This document shows, piece by piece, positions 17,323-24,680 of a stretch of 35,060 nucleotides of DNA (position 1 is its first letter; every line of letters starts with the position of its first letter). A program made the translations under genes and the position numbers. The notes beneath the pieces were generated by a model, which was given only the letters and a program-made list of their open reading frames with translations, searched no databases and had not been told where the DNA came from. The stretch lies in NCBI GenBank assembly GCA_035517515.1, contig DATIYQ010000131.1, forward strand, positions 1 through 35,060, given 5' to 3'. The stretch comes from JOPF136 sp035517515. GTDB lineage: Bacteria; Acidobacteriota; Terriglobia; Acidiferrales; UBA7541.

Positions 17323-17742
17323 TCAGCTCGCCTCTTCCGGCACCGGAGGCGCGGCCGGGGCAGGCTTTCGCCTGCGGGCCGCGGATGCCCGTTTGGTCAC
17401 CAGCTTTTCAATGTGGTCCAGCTTGGCGTCCAGATCGTCCAGCTTCATTTCCACATTGGTCAGTCGTTCCGCCAGACTCACGAAATCAGCGCGGGAAGGC
17501 ATGCTGAGCTGCTGCAGCGCCTGCACCATGACTTTCTCTAGGTTTTCTCGAAACGGAGCGGAGGCGGAAAGATAAGTGTCGAGCATGATGCCGGTGGCCT
17601 TGGCGTATGCCTCGGTGTTTACGGCATCCACCATGGTCTTGGACCAGGCATCCAGATAGGTATCGCGCACGGTGCGAAAGGCCGCCGCCGGGTCCCCGTC
17701 CTTCTCCTTGCCCTTGCTCTTGGCGGCGTGTTTATCTGCCAT
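17323..17742 (-). CDS. phaE: PhaE-like subunit of class III PHA synthase (short form)
   Basis: This 139-residue protein is much shorter than typical PhaE (about 350 residues) but keeps the recognisable C-terminal block LSMPSRADFVSLAERLTNVEMKLDDLDAKLDHIEKL, a coiled-coil-forming segment. It is preceded by a helical region (RDTYLDAWSKTMVD, PFRENLEKVMVQALQ), and the tail is basic and then Ala/Pro-rich. The start is taken as the ATG at 17742, with GAGG about 9 nt before it; a TTG two codons earlier is the alternative. Placement directly before phaC supports the assignment. It could also be called a PhaE/phasin-like protein. Confidence 0.82.
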   Translation of the reverse strand: MADKHAAKSKGKEKDGDPAAAFRTVRDTYLDAWSKTMVDAVNTEAYAKATGIMLDTYLSASAPFRENLEKVMVQALQQLSMPSRADFVSLAERLTNVEMKLDDLDAKLDHIEKLVTKRASAARRRKPAPAAPPVPEEAS

Positions 17743-17859
17743 GGCCAAACCTCGCTCTCGAAAAGCCGCAAGCCGCAGAGAGGCGACCGCTCACGCCTCA
17801 AACCGCAGGCCGGAGAACCCGGCCGCGGTCCGAGCGCGCGATGCCAGTATACAACCGCC

Positions 17860-18435
17860 TCACGCGGCGGTGGCGTTCTTCAACGGCTTGGAGGCGATGT
17901 CCACCATGGCCTTCTGGGTTTCGACCAGAAGATCCAGGCCGGATTCAAATGCCTCGGCGGCCGGATTGGCGACGCGGAACTGCTTCTTGGCGGCCTCGTA
18001 GGCGGTCTTATGCTGCCGGGAGTACTCGTCGAGAGCCTTTTTCTGGGCGGCGACGGTGTGCTCCACGGTTTGCTGGAAAAGGGAGGTCACTCCCTCGGCC
18101 ACCTTGGCCACCGATCCGCTGCGCTCCCGGGCCAGATTGGCGAGGGTGCGGCTTTGCGAAACGGCCAGGTCGATGGCGCTGTTCTGCGCCTCCACGGCCC
18201 GCTCGAAGGACTGGCCGAAGAGGTCGAACAGAAAGAACCCCGGGGTCTCCGGCGCAAACTGGAAGGCCTTCTTCCAGGCGCCGATCCATTCGGCGCTCTG
18301 CTCGGCAGCGGCTTCCAGGGACTTCTTCTGAAGATCCGCCACGCGCTCCACGCCGCGTGTATAGAGGGGGATGAAATTCTCGAGGGCTTCCGCCTTGATG
18401 GCCGCGGTCCTGGTTGACTTCTTGGGGCTGCTCAT
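17860..18435 (-). CDS. phaP: Phasin family protein (PHA granule-associated)
   Basis: This is a 191-residue, almost entirely alpha-helical protein with the phasin pattern: LENFIPLYTRGVERVADLQKKSLEAAAEQS near the N-terminus, then long amphipathic helices (AVEAQNSAIDLAVSQSRTLANLARE... VAAQKKALDEYSRQHKTAYEAAKKQF) and a short hydrophobic end. Phasins coat PHA granules and set granule size. The ATG at 18435 is supported by AAGGAG 8 nt upstream. A consensus-like promoter (18490-18517) and a 17-bp palindromic operator (18467-18483) stand in front, opposite the divergent phaR gene, which predicts PhaR repression. phaE and phaC follow downstream after 117 bp, perhaps by read-through. Confidence 0.88.
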   Translation of the reverse strand: MSSPKKSTRTAAIKAEALENFIPLYTRGVERVADLQKKSLEAAAEQSAEWIGAWKKAFQFAPETPGFFLFDLFGQSFERAVEAQNSAIDLAVSQSRTLANLARERSGSVAKVAEGVTSLFQQTVEHTVAAQKKALDEYSRQHKTAYEAAKKQFRVANPAAEAFESGLDLLVETQKAMVDIASKPLKNATAA

Positions 18436-18466
18436 GTTCTGCTCCTTTTGTGCATCCTTTCCGTTT

Positions 18467-18483
18467 ATGCTGCACTGCAGCAT
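18467..18483. promoter_or_regulatory. PhaR operator (17-bp perfect palindrome)
   Basis: ATGCTGCA-C-TGCAGCAT is a perfect inverted repeat with one central base and contains CTGC-N3-GCAG, the TGC-rich type of site reported for PhaR repressors. It covers the inferred transcription start of the phasin gene, so binding would block transcription. A one-mismatch copy lies at 20684-20700. Confidence 0.8.
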
Positions 18484-18489
18484 ACTTGA

Positions 18490-18517
18490 ATTGTAGTGCG
18501 CTTCCGGCGGATGTCAA
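18490..18517 (-). promoter_or_regulatory. Sigma70-type promoter of the phasin gene
   Basis: On the minus strand TTGACA (18517-18512) is followed by a 16-nt spacer and TACAAT (18495-18490). The -35 is perfect and the -10 matches at 5 of 6. The start would fall near 18483, at the edge of the palindrome. Confidence 0.82.
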
Positions 18518-18538
18518 GCAGAATCTTTGGGCAAACCG

Positions 18539-19090
18539 ATGGCTCGCAAACCCGTGATTATCAAGAAGTACGAGAACCGGCGGCTCTACGACACGACCAA
18601 CAGCCGCTACGTCAACCAGGCGCAGGTGGCCCGGCTGATCCGCGAGGGCCACGACGTGCAGGTGCTGGACGCGGCCAGCGGCGAAGACGTGACCCGCCTG
18701 GTCCTGACCCAGATCATCGTGGAAGAGGCGAAAGAGCCGGACTCGACGTTTCCTTTGGACATCCTGCGGCAGATGGTGGTCACCTCCGGCAAAGCCACGC
18801 AGGAAAACGCCTTGAAATACATGAAGGGCGTCATGGAAATCTACCAGAATGCTTACCGTGCGCTGGCGCCGCCGCTCGGCTCTCTGCCGTTCCTGCAGCC
18901 GCTCTCGTCCCCGGCCGGGGCATCGTCCGGTTCCCGGCGTGCCCGGAAGGCCGCCGGCGCCCGCAACGCGGATGCGGGCAATGCACAGGAATTGCAACAG
19001 CGCGTCGAGGAACTCGAAGCGCTGGTGGCGAAACTGGCGGCGGGAAAAACCCGAGCGAAGCGGAAATCGAAGCCGCGCAGGGCGTCTTAA
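18539..19090 (+). CDS. phaR: PHA synthesis regulator PhaR
   Basis: The 183-residue product has the PHB/PHA accumulation regulator DNA-binding N-terminus (RKPVIIKKYENRRLYDTTNSRYVNQAQVARLIREGHDVQVLDAASGEDVTR) and the following PHB_acc block (LTQIIVEEAK... FPLDILRQMV). The C-terminus is Ala/Arg-rich and partly coiled coil (LQQRVEELEALVAKLAAGK), ending in a basic tail. In characterised systems PhaR represses phasin genes and is released by binding PHA granules. Divergent orientation to the phasin gene, across a shared palindrome, fits that circuit and could allow autoregulation. The ATG at 18539 is preferred over a TTG at 18527; neither has a strong Shine-Dalgarno. Confidence 0.93.
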   Translation: MARKPVIIKKYENRRLYDTTNSRYVNQAQVARLIREGHDVQVLDAASGEDVTRLVLTQIIVEEAKEPDSTFPLDILRQMVVTSGKATQENALKYMKGVMEIYQNAYRALAPPLGSLPFLQPLSSPAGASSGSRRARKAAGARNADAGNAQELQQRVEELEALVAKLAAGKTRAKRKSKPRRAS

Positions 19091-19107
19091 TCCAACCGCA
19101 TCAGGAC

Positions 19108-19122
19108 GCCCCGACCCGGGGC
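19108..19122 (+). terminator. Small hairpin after phaR
   Basis: GCCCC-GACCC-GGGGC forms a 5-bp stem with a 5-nt loop, 18 nt after the phaR stop. There is no T-tract, so this is only a weak terminator candidate. Confidence 0.25.
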
Positions 19123-19147
19123 AGGCAGCCGGAGATCACATGGCACG

Positions 19148-19189
19148 GTGATCTGCGTCACCAACAACTTGTGGCTTCCGCACTAGAGT
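19148..19189 (+). promoter_or_regulatory. CRP/FNR-type site with -10 upstream of the small ORF
   Basis: GTGA-TCTGCG-TCAC lies at 19148-19161 and TAGAGT (4 of 6 match to -10) starts 22 nt later at 19184. The site would be centred at -41.5 relative to a start near 19196, as for class II activators. Confidence 0.6.
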
Positions 19190-19268
19190 AGGAGTTGAAG
19201 GAGGACAACCGCGGCGGGGGCTGTGCGGGGCCGTTGGTTGTTGCACGGGACGGAAGGGGGGAACTCCG

Positions 19269-19457
19269 ATGAGCTTCAACAGCACGATGGCAGCGCCGTT
19301 TACAGACACGGTGTCACGCAGGCCGCTGATCACGTCGTATGATCTCGGCCTCGAGCATAGCCAGGAACACTACCTCGCGTTGCAGTGCATGCTGGAGGAC
19401 GCAGACGAACAGGCGTCATCCGCTCAAGTCCCGGAGCCGGAAACTGTAGCCTCCTGA
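19269..19457 (+). CDS. Small protein of unknown function (62 aa)
   Basis: I do not recognise it. The reading frame starts with MSFNSTMAAPFTDTVSRRP and ends in an acidic, Pro-rich tail (LEDADEQASSAQVPEPETVAS). It has no transmembrane segment or known motif. Support for being real comes from its surroundings: a purine-rich GGGGGGAA about 7 nt before the ATG, and a CRP/FNR-type site plus a -10 at the recurrent 22-nt spacing about 75 nt before the likely leader. It lies alone between phaR and the convergent reductase gene. If translated it may be a small stress-induced protein of the same regulon, but that is inference. Confidence 0.5.
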   Translation: MSFNSTMAAPFTDTVSRRPLITSYDLGLEHSQEHYLALQCMLEDADEQASSAQVPEPETVAS

Positions 19458-19487
19458 TCGCCGCCCCGCGCAGCCCTATTGCCGCAG

Positions 19488-19509
19488 GAGCCCGTGGTCA
19501 CGGGGGCTC
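19488..19509 (+). terminator. Hairpin downstream of the small ORF
   Basis: GAGCCC-GTG pairs with CAC-GGGGGCTC around a 2-nt centre, with a small bulge. A second stem (CGCCC/GGGCG, 19614-19630) lies next to the stop of the convergent reductase gene. Neither has a close T-run; on the minus strand a T-rich stretch follows the second stem after about 30 nt. Confidence 0.35.
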
Positions 19510-19637
19510 TGTGCGCGCGAATGCGGCGAAGGAGCACACCGCAGGCTTCTTGAAACGATTGGCCGCTTGAAATCCGGTAAAAATGCAAGATTGAAGCCGA
19601 TTTGCGCCCGGCCCGCCCTTCCGGAGGGCGAGCGGTC

Positions 19638-20474
19638 CTAGAAGTGAAATCCCCCGCCGCAAATCAGCACTTCGCCGGTCACATAGTCGGAGAGAGGCGA
19701 ACAGAAGAAGAGAACAGCGCCGGCGGCATCTTCCGGAGTTCCCAATCGCCCCAGGGGGCAGTGCTTCTTGATGGAATCCAGCATGCTCTGCTGCACTCCG
19801 ATGTGGATCTTGTGTCCTTGCATTTCGATTTCCGAATGCTCGGCAGTGAGGGGTTGCACCAAGCGAGTCTGAATCAGGCCGAAACCCACCGCGTTGACGT
19901 TGACGTTATAACGGCCCCACTCCTTGGCCAGAGTCTTGGTCAACCCGATCACTCCCGCCTTTCCGGAGCCATAGCCGGCCTGGCCGGGATTTCCGTCTGT
20001 TCCGGCAATGGAGGTAATGTTCACGACCTTGCGCATGATCTGTTTCCCTTCGGCAATCTCCCGCTTCGCCGTCTCACGGATGTAGGTGGAAGCCGCGCGG
20101 AGGATGCGGAAAGGAACCACCAGGTGAATCTCCAGCATGGCCTGGAATTGCTCGTCCGTGGTCTTCTGAATGACGTTGTCCCAACTGTAGCCAGCGTTGT
20201 TCACGATAATGTCCACGGACCCGAAAGCGGAGAGCGTGGCCTGTACCAGTTTCTCCGGAAAGGAAGGCTCGAGCAGGTCACCGGCGCAGCGCTCCACTTT
20301 GTGCCCGGCGGCGCGCAGCGCGCACCGTGTTTCGCACAGCGCCGATTCGTCCAGGTCATTGACCATCACGGAGGCGCCCGACGCGGCCAACCTGGTTGCA
20401 ATGGCGCGTCCGATGCCCCGGCCGGAACCGGTCACCAGGGCAGTCTTGCCTTCAAGAGTAAAGGGTATTTCCAT
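19638..20474 (-). CDS. Short-chain dehydrogenase/reductase, FabG/PhaB-like
   Basis: This is a 278-residue classical SDR with the NAD(P) motif TGSGRGIG near residue 14, NNAG, a catalytic serine in ITSIAG, and Y-x-x-x-K in YGSGKAG (the usual Ala is replaced by Gly). The sequence is closest in style to 3-oxoacyl reductases, so it may reduce acetoacetyl-CoA to (R)-3-hydroxybutyryl-CoA or act on a related hydroxyacyl substrate. I chose the ATG at 20474 because GAGGGAG lies 3-5 nt before it; an ATG four codons upstream lacks a site. A promoter and a near-perfect copy of the PhaR operator lie about 210-260 bp upstream, which places it in the PhaR regulon. Confidence 0.85.
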   Translation of the reverse strand: MEIPFTLEGKTALVTGSGRGIGRAIATRLAASGASVMVNDLDESALCETRCALRAAGHKVERCAGDLLEPSFPEKLVQATLSAFGSVDIIVNNAGYSWDNVIQKTTDEQFQAMLEIHLVVPFRILRAASTYIRETAKREIAEGKQIMRKVVNITSIAGTDGNPGQAGYGSGKAGVIGLTKTLAKEWGRYNVNVNAVGFGLIQTRLVQPLTAEHSEIEMQGHKIHIGVQQSMLDSIKKHCPLGRLGTPEDAAGAVLFFCSPLSDYVTGEVLICGGGFHF

Positions 20475-20683
20475 GGTCTCCCTCATGGCAGGATTGCGCG
20501 GCCCGGGCCGGAAGGCGGTCCCTCTGTTCCAGCCGCACTCTCATTGAATTCCCGACGGGAATGAAGCCGCAACGGTGGAAGGGATACGCGGCAGAACCGG
20601 CGCGCACGCCGTCCGGCCTGTGGAGGAATTGGAAAGAAAGCGCCACCCGGGAAAATCCGCCGGTCACAGTTGGTCCGCATGCC
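20475..20683 (-). other. Long untranslated leader of the SDR gene
   Basis: The inferred start near 20701 leaves about 225 nt before the SDR ATG. Reading both strands I find no convincing gene here: the frames that cross it lack Shine-Dalgarno sites and look like noise. I see no clear riboswitch. The leader may simply be long. Confidence 0.35.
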
Positions 20684-20700
20684 ATGCTGCACTGCGGCAT
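20684..20700. promoter_or_regulatory. Second PhaR operator (one mismatch)
   Basis: ATGCTGCACTGCGGCAT differs by a single base from the palindrome between the phasin and phaR genes. It lies at the inferred start of the SDR transcript, immediately after the -10, in the same arrangement as at the phasin gene. Confidence 0.75.
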
Positions 20701-20707
20701 ATCCACG

Positions 20708-20735
20708 AGTATAGCCTTCCCACCCGCGAAGTCAA
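20708..20735 (-). promoter_or_regulatory. Sigma70-type promoter of the SDR gene
   Basis: TTGACT (20735-20730), a 16-nt spacer and TATACT (20713-20708) on the minus strand. Each hexamer matches consensus at 5 of 6 positions, and the spacer length equals that of the phasin promoter. Confidence 0.78.
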
Positions 20736-20827
20736 GGCGCCCGGAGCGGGTGGTGTCGTTCCATCGAGGGAGCGCTTTGCGCCGATGCGGGTTTGCGCGC
20801 CCTCGAGGCGCATCACCACCCGGTATG

Positions 20828-23530
20828 CTACATGTGGTAGCCGCCATTGATGTTCAGTTCCTGGCCGGTGATGTAATCCCCGTCCGCGGCCAGGAACACC
20901 GCGGCCTTGGCAATTTCCTCCGGTGAGGCGAAACGTCCCAGGGGAATCTTGGCCTTGATCTGCGCGGCGATCTCTTCGGGGATGGCGTCCACCATTTCGG
21001 TGGAGGTAAACCCCGGTGCGATGCAATTGGCGGTGATATTGAACTTGGCCATCTCCAGGGCCAGAGTCTTGGTAAAGGCGATGATGCCGCCCTTACTGGC
21101 GGAGTAATTGGCCTGGCCAAACGCTCCCATTTGACCCACCACGGATGCGATGTTGATGATCCGGCCGAAACGCTGGTTGATCATCGCGGGCAGAGCGGCA
21201 CTGGTGCAGTAAAAAGTGCCGTTCAGGTTGACGTTGATGACCTGCGCCCAATCGTCTTCGGTCATCTTGCGCATGCTGCGGTCCCGGGTGATGCCTGCAT
21301 TGTTGACCAGGATGTCGAGGCGCTGCCACTTGTCCAGCACCTGCTGCACCACCCGTTGCGCCTCGCCCTTCTGGGAGATGTCGCCCTGAATCAGGATGCA
21401 TTCGACGCCCAGGTTGCGGATTTCCGCGGCCGCGCTTTCGGCTTGGATGCTGTCGGACCTGTAGTCCAAGGCAATACTGGCCCCGCGGCTGGCGAGCTCA
21501 ATGGCGATGGCCCGTCCAATCCCCCGGGATGCGCCGGTGACCAGAGCGACCTTCCCCTTCAAGCATGCCCATCCGTTGTTTCCGTTGTTCGCACCACTTC
21601 CGAGGCTAGTCATGACCGGTTCCTCCTCCCAAGAGTTGACGCTCACGATGGCAGGGTCCACCCGCATGACGGCGTAACCACCAACCGCTCCGGCGCCAAA
21701 GCCAGGAGCGAAGACGCGCATGGGGCGATCTATGCGCCCTTCCCGCACCGCATCGTGGACAGCCAGCAGAATGCTGGCGGAAGACGTATTGCCTACTTTT
21801 TCGATGTTGAAATAGAGTTTGTCTCCGCTGACCCCGGCGGCCTTGGAAAGATCCGCCACCATGTTTTTGTTGGCCTGGTGGGGGACCACGATGTCGATCG
21901 CGTCCATGAGCGAGCGGCCGCCTCCGCCGGGGTGCGGCAAGGTGGTCAATTCCCCGATCATCTGGACCAGATAGCGCCGGGCCAGCGATTTGACCTCGGG
22001 GCCATACACGGTGATGTTGTTGTCGAATTCCGGGTTGGGCCAGATGATCGAATTCACCTCCGACCAGGGACCGCCGGCGTAGGTCTGAATGATCTCGATG
22101 TCGGAGGGAGCGCCCTGGGGCGCCGGACCGAGAATGAGCGCGGCCGCACCGTCGCCGAAAATCATACGGGAAGTACGCACCGTGCCGATCTTGTCCGAGA
22201 ACTTCTCCGCGCAAACCACCAACACGGGCCGCTCAATCTCCTGGAGCAGGCGGATGGCTTCGGCCAGACCATAGGGCATTCCGGCGCAGGCGGCGACAAT
22301 GTCGGATGAGTTGTGGGTCTGCTGGAGCCCCAACTCGCCGGAGAGCCAGGTGGCCACCGAGGGAATCAGGCGGGTGCTGGTGCAACTGCAGAAGAGCACG
22401 GCGCCGATTTCCGCCGGTTTTCTTCCGGACTTTGCCAGGGCCTGCCGCGCCGCCAGCAGTGCGATGTGCTCGAGGTCCAGCAGGGTGTAGCCCCGCCTCT
22501 CGATGCCGGTCTTTTCCGATACTTCCGCGGCGCTCATGCGCGACCAGCAATAGGCGTGGTTTCTGATGAGGTCGGCGTTGGTGCAGGGAATCTCTCCTTC
22601 GTAAACAGCGATGGCTTCGATCCGCGGCAGAATGCGGAAGGATTCGCTCACCTTCACCGGGGGGTAGGGCCGGATCGGCTCGCTCAAAGCCAGGGTTTCA
22701 GGCAACACCACGCGGCGCCGGGTGTGCGGCCGCCGCGGAGCGCCCGATTCCCCATTCCCTTTTGCCCGCCGGATGAATTGAAGGACCTCGTTGTTCCGCG
22801 GATGATAGGCGACCACGTAGTCGGAATCGGCGAGGGCGCCCACTTCCATGCGGCTGCCCGAGGCCGGATGCCAGGGGTACTGATTGTGCAGGATCATGCC
22901 CTGGCGCATCAGCGCTTCGAGTTCCGGCACGGGATGCAGGCAGTCGATGACGTCGTCGTAGGTATAGTGGAGATAGTCGCGATCGTAATCCACCAACCGG
23001 TAGGTGAGGTTCGCGGGATCCGCCAGGATTTCAGCCACGGTGGGCTTGATGGCGCGCAGCTCGCCGCCCGCGCTCGGTTTGTTGCGGAAAACGTTCAACA
23101 GGATTTCGAAGATCTTGTCTTCCTGCTCTTCGTCCCACATGGCGGGCAGGCCCTGGTAGCCCGCCTCGATCGCGGTGATGATGCCGGCGGCCTCACGCGG
23201 CTTGAATACGGGCAGGAAAACATCTTCGCGCTTCCGCGGCAAATCCCCCCAGCGGGTGGGGCGCTTCTCGTACATGGTGAACATGTAGCGGTTGGCCCAG
23301 AACAGGTTCAACGCCACGTCGCGAGCGACTTCGTAGCGGCTCCGGTAACTTCCGGCTTGCAGCCGGCTGACAATCTCCGTTTCGGTGGGCGCCTTCTCTC
23401 CGAAGTCCCGCCGGATGACTTCCGCAAATTGCCGGAGCGAATGGAAGACGGAGAAGTCCAGCTCCGGAAAAAAGTTGCACGGAAACACGATGCGGCCATG
23501 ACGGTTGAGCACAAAAGGTTTCAGCAGCAT
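20828..23530 (-). CDS. Fusion protein: unknown N-terminal domain, KAS III-like synthase, FabG/PhaB-like reductase
   Basis: The frame is uninterrupted for 900 residues. Residues 1 to about 290 are a domain I do not recognise (FWANRYMFTMYEKRPTRWGDL, LVDYDRDYLHYTYDDVIDCLHP). Residues about 300-628 are a 3-oxoacyl-ACP synthase III fold with an intact triad: C415 (VAACAGM), H551 (VPHQANKN) and N581 (KVGNTSSAS). After a Gly/Asn-rich linker (642-653) a complete SDR follows: TGASRGIG at 665, NNAG at 743, S796, Y809 and K813, ending in INGGYHM as in acetoacetyl-CoA reductases. It could condense acetyl- and malonyl-CoA and reduce the product, feeding PhaC; this is inferred. A tandem pair of CRP/FNR-type sites lies upstream. 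Methionine 640 could allow separate translation of the reductase, but no stop separates the domains. Confidence 0.85.
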   Translation of the reverse strand: MLLKPFVLNRHGRIVFPCNFFPELDFSVFHSLRQFAEVIRRDFGEKAPTETEIVSRLQAGSYRSRYEVARDVALNLFWANRYMFTMYEKRPTRWGDLPRKREDVFLPVFKPREAAGIITAIEAGYQGLPAMWDEEQEDKIFEILLNVFRNKPSAGGELRAIKPTVAEILADPANLTYRLVDYDRDYLHYTYDDVIDCLHPVPELEALMRQGMILHNQYPWHPASGSRMEVGALADSDYVVAYHPRNNEVLQFIRRAKGNGESGAPRRPHTRRRVVLPETLALSEPIRPYPPVKVSESFRILPRIEAIAVYEGEIPCTNADLIRNHAYCWSRMSAAEVSEKTGIERRGYTLLDLEHIALLAARQALAKSGRKPAEIGAVLFCSCTSTRLIPSVATWLSGELGLQQTHNSSDIVAACAGMPYGLAEAIRLLQEIERPVLVVCAEKFSDKIGTVRTSRMIFGDGAAALILGPAPQGAPSDIEIIQTYAGGPWSEVNSIIWPNPEFDNNITVYGPEVKSLARRYLVQMIGELTTLPHPGGGGRSLMDAIDIVVPHQANKNMVADLSKAAGVSGDKLYFNIEKVGNTSSASILLAVHDAVREGRIDRPMRVFAPGFGAGAVGGYAVMRVDPAIVSVNSWEEEPVMTSLGSGANNGNNGWACLKGKVALVTGASRGIGRAIAIELASRGASIALDYRSDSIQAESAAAEIRNLGVECILIQGDISQKGEAQRVVQQVLDKWQRLDILVNNAGITRDRSMRKMTEDDWAQVINVNLNGTFYCTSAALPAMINQRFGRIINIASVVGQMGAFGQANYSASKGGIIAFTKTLALEMAKFNITANCIAPGFTSTEMVDAIPEEIAAQIKAKIPLGRFASPEEIAKAAVFLAADGDYITGQELNINGGYHM

Positions 23531-23689
23531 CGGACTTCTTCTTTCCGCCGGTCCAGACGGGCCGTTCCGGAGAAACCGCAGGGCGCTCTCGGAGCGTCAG
23601 ATTGACCGGGAAACCTGGGGTGAGCGCCGGCCCGGGCAGGCCTCAATGCCCCGCCTTCACCCGGTACGCCCTAACCCGAAACCATCTAC

Positions 23690-23753
23690 AGCATAGGAAC
23701 TCAGAGTAAGCCCGGAGGTGACGAATGTCACCGGCGTTTGTGATTCAAGTCAC
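23690..23753 (-). promoter_or_regulatory. Tandem CRP/FNR-type sites and -10 upstream of the KAS III-FabG gene
   Basis: GTGA-CGAATG-TCAC (23718-23731) and GTGA-TTCAAG-TCAC (23740-23753) have centres exactly 22 bp apart, about two helical turns. On the minus strand TATGCT (23695-23690; 4 of 6 match to -10) starts 22 nt past the proximal site. The leader to the ATG at 23530 would be about 150 nt. The rest of 23531-23689 shows no gene. Confidence 0.68.
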
Positions 23754-23797
23754 GCGGCCGGCGGACGCGCGGGCCGCGCTGTGTTCCCTATTCGCCG

Positions 23798-24172
23798 CTA
23801 CTCAAACTCGACCACGACCTGTCCGGCTTTGACCGGGTCGCCCACTTTTACTCTGGCGCATTTGATTTTGGCGGTGCCTGCCGCGGCCAGGTTGTTCTCC
23901 ATCTTCATGGCTTCCACCACCACCAGAATGTCGCCCGCGTGCACGGACTGGCCGGGTTCCACGCGAATGCGCGCCACAATGCCAGCAACCGGGGTGCGGC
24001 ACAATTTGGATTCGTCACCCTCCGTGGTCCCCGCCGTGACCGGCCTGAGTGGCGTGGGAAGCACGATGGACTGAACGCGCTCGATCGCAGGGGAAGATGC
24101 GGCAGAGTCCTCTTCCCCGGTGTCGTACTCCACCTCATAGACCTTCCCACCGATGACAATCTGAAGTTTCAC
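23798..24172 (-). CDS. Biotin carboxyl carrier protein of an acyl-CoA carboxylase/decarboxylase
   Basis: The 124-residue protein has an N-terminal beta stretch (MKLQIVIGGKVYEVEYD), a variable linker and a C-terminal biotinyl domain (TPVAGIVARIRVEPGQSVHAGDILVVVEAMKMENNLAAAGTAKI). The biotin-accepting lysine is K90 in EAMKMEN. This layout resembles the small gamma/biotin subunits of methylmalonyl-CoA or propionyl-CoA carboxylase complexes. The start is GTG with GAGGGA about 8 nt before it. It follows the small subunit gene by 46 bp and belongs with the carboxyltransferase at 24681-26276. A biotin carboxylase subunit is missing from the window. Confidence 0.9.
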   Translation of the reverse strand: MKLQIVIGGKVYEVEYDTGEEDSAASSPAIERVQSIVLPTPLRPVTAGTTEGDESKLCRTPVAGIVARIRVEPGQSVHAGDILVVVEAMKMENNLAAAGTAKIKCARVKVGDPVKAGQVVVEFE

Positions 24173-24218
24173 GGATGTCGTCCCTCGCGGGGATTTGCCG
24201 GAGCCGAAGGCGCCCCGC

Positions 24219-24584
24219 TCAGCCTCCCAAGCGGCGGGTGTTGTGCGACGAATGAATCGCGATCCTGCCCTGTGTGGCCCAGGAGGCGGCCGCCTGCGGT
24301 TGTTCCAGCAATTTCACAGAACGGATTCGAACCTGCCGGCCCAGCAGGGCGGAAATCGATGCAGCGATCACGGCCATGGTTTCGGCCGGAATTTCCGTGG
24401 ACTGCTGAGCGGCATCTGAGAGTGCCGGAACCGGATCCGCGGACTGGAGAGCCGGGATCTCCGCGTGCGGCAGCGCCGGGGAAGGCGCGTCCGGCCCTTG
24501 CGCAGGCTGCGCCTGCGCGGCCTGTTCCAGCTTGCGAACGGCGGCCCAGAGGGAATCGATCTGTTGCTGAACGTCTTTGCGCAT
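24219..24584 (-). CDS. Small acyl-CoA carboxylase-associated protein (decarboxylase gamma/delta-like C-terminus)
   Basis: This 121-residue protein starts with a short helical segment (MRKDVQQQIDSLWAAVRKLEQ), passes through an Ala/Pro-rich linker, and ends in a conserved block ETMAVIAASISALLGRQVRIRSVKLLEQ followed by SWATQGRIAIHSSHNTR. The final block resembles the soluble C-terminal part of sodium-pump decarboxylase gamma/delta subunits (OadG/MmdD), which dock the biotin carrier to the transferase. Unlike those subunits, there is no transmembrane helix. Location between the carboxyltransferase and biotin carrier genes supports a scaffolding role. No clear Shine-Dalgarno is seen before the ATG. 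Confidence 0.65.
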   Translation of the reverse strand: MRKDVQQQIDSLWAAVRKLEQAAQAQPAQGPDAPSPALPHAEIPALQSADPVPALSDAAQQSTEIPAETMAVIAASISALLGRQVRIRSVKLLEQPQAAASWATQGRIAIHSSHNTRRLGG

Positions 24585-24680
24585 GGGGCCCGGAACTCAC
24601 GCCAGCATACACCACCCGGCCCGCACCACTTCGCGTCTTGCGGCCACGGCCAGCGGCATAGAGGCACCTTCCATCGCTGC

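Noticed and set aside
20452..20847. Minus-strand frames across the long SDR leader
   Set aside because: They run through the promoter and operator, lack Shine-Dalgarno sites and have no motif.
22313..23605. Plus-strand frame of 430 codons opposite the KAS III fusion
   Set aside because: Antisense to the conserved domains of the fusion and without any recognisable motif.
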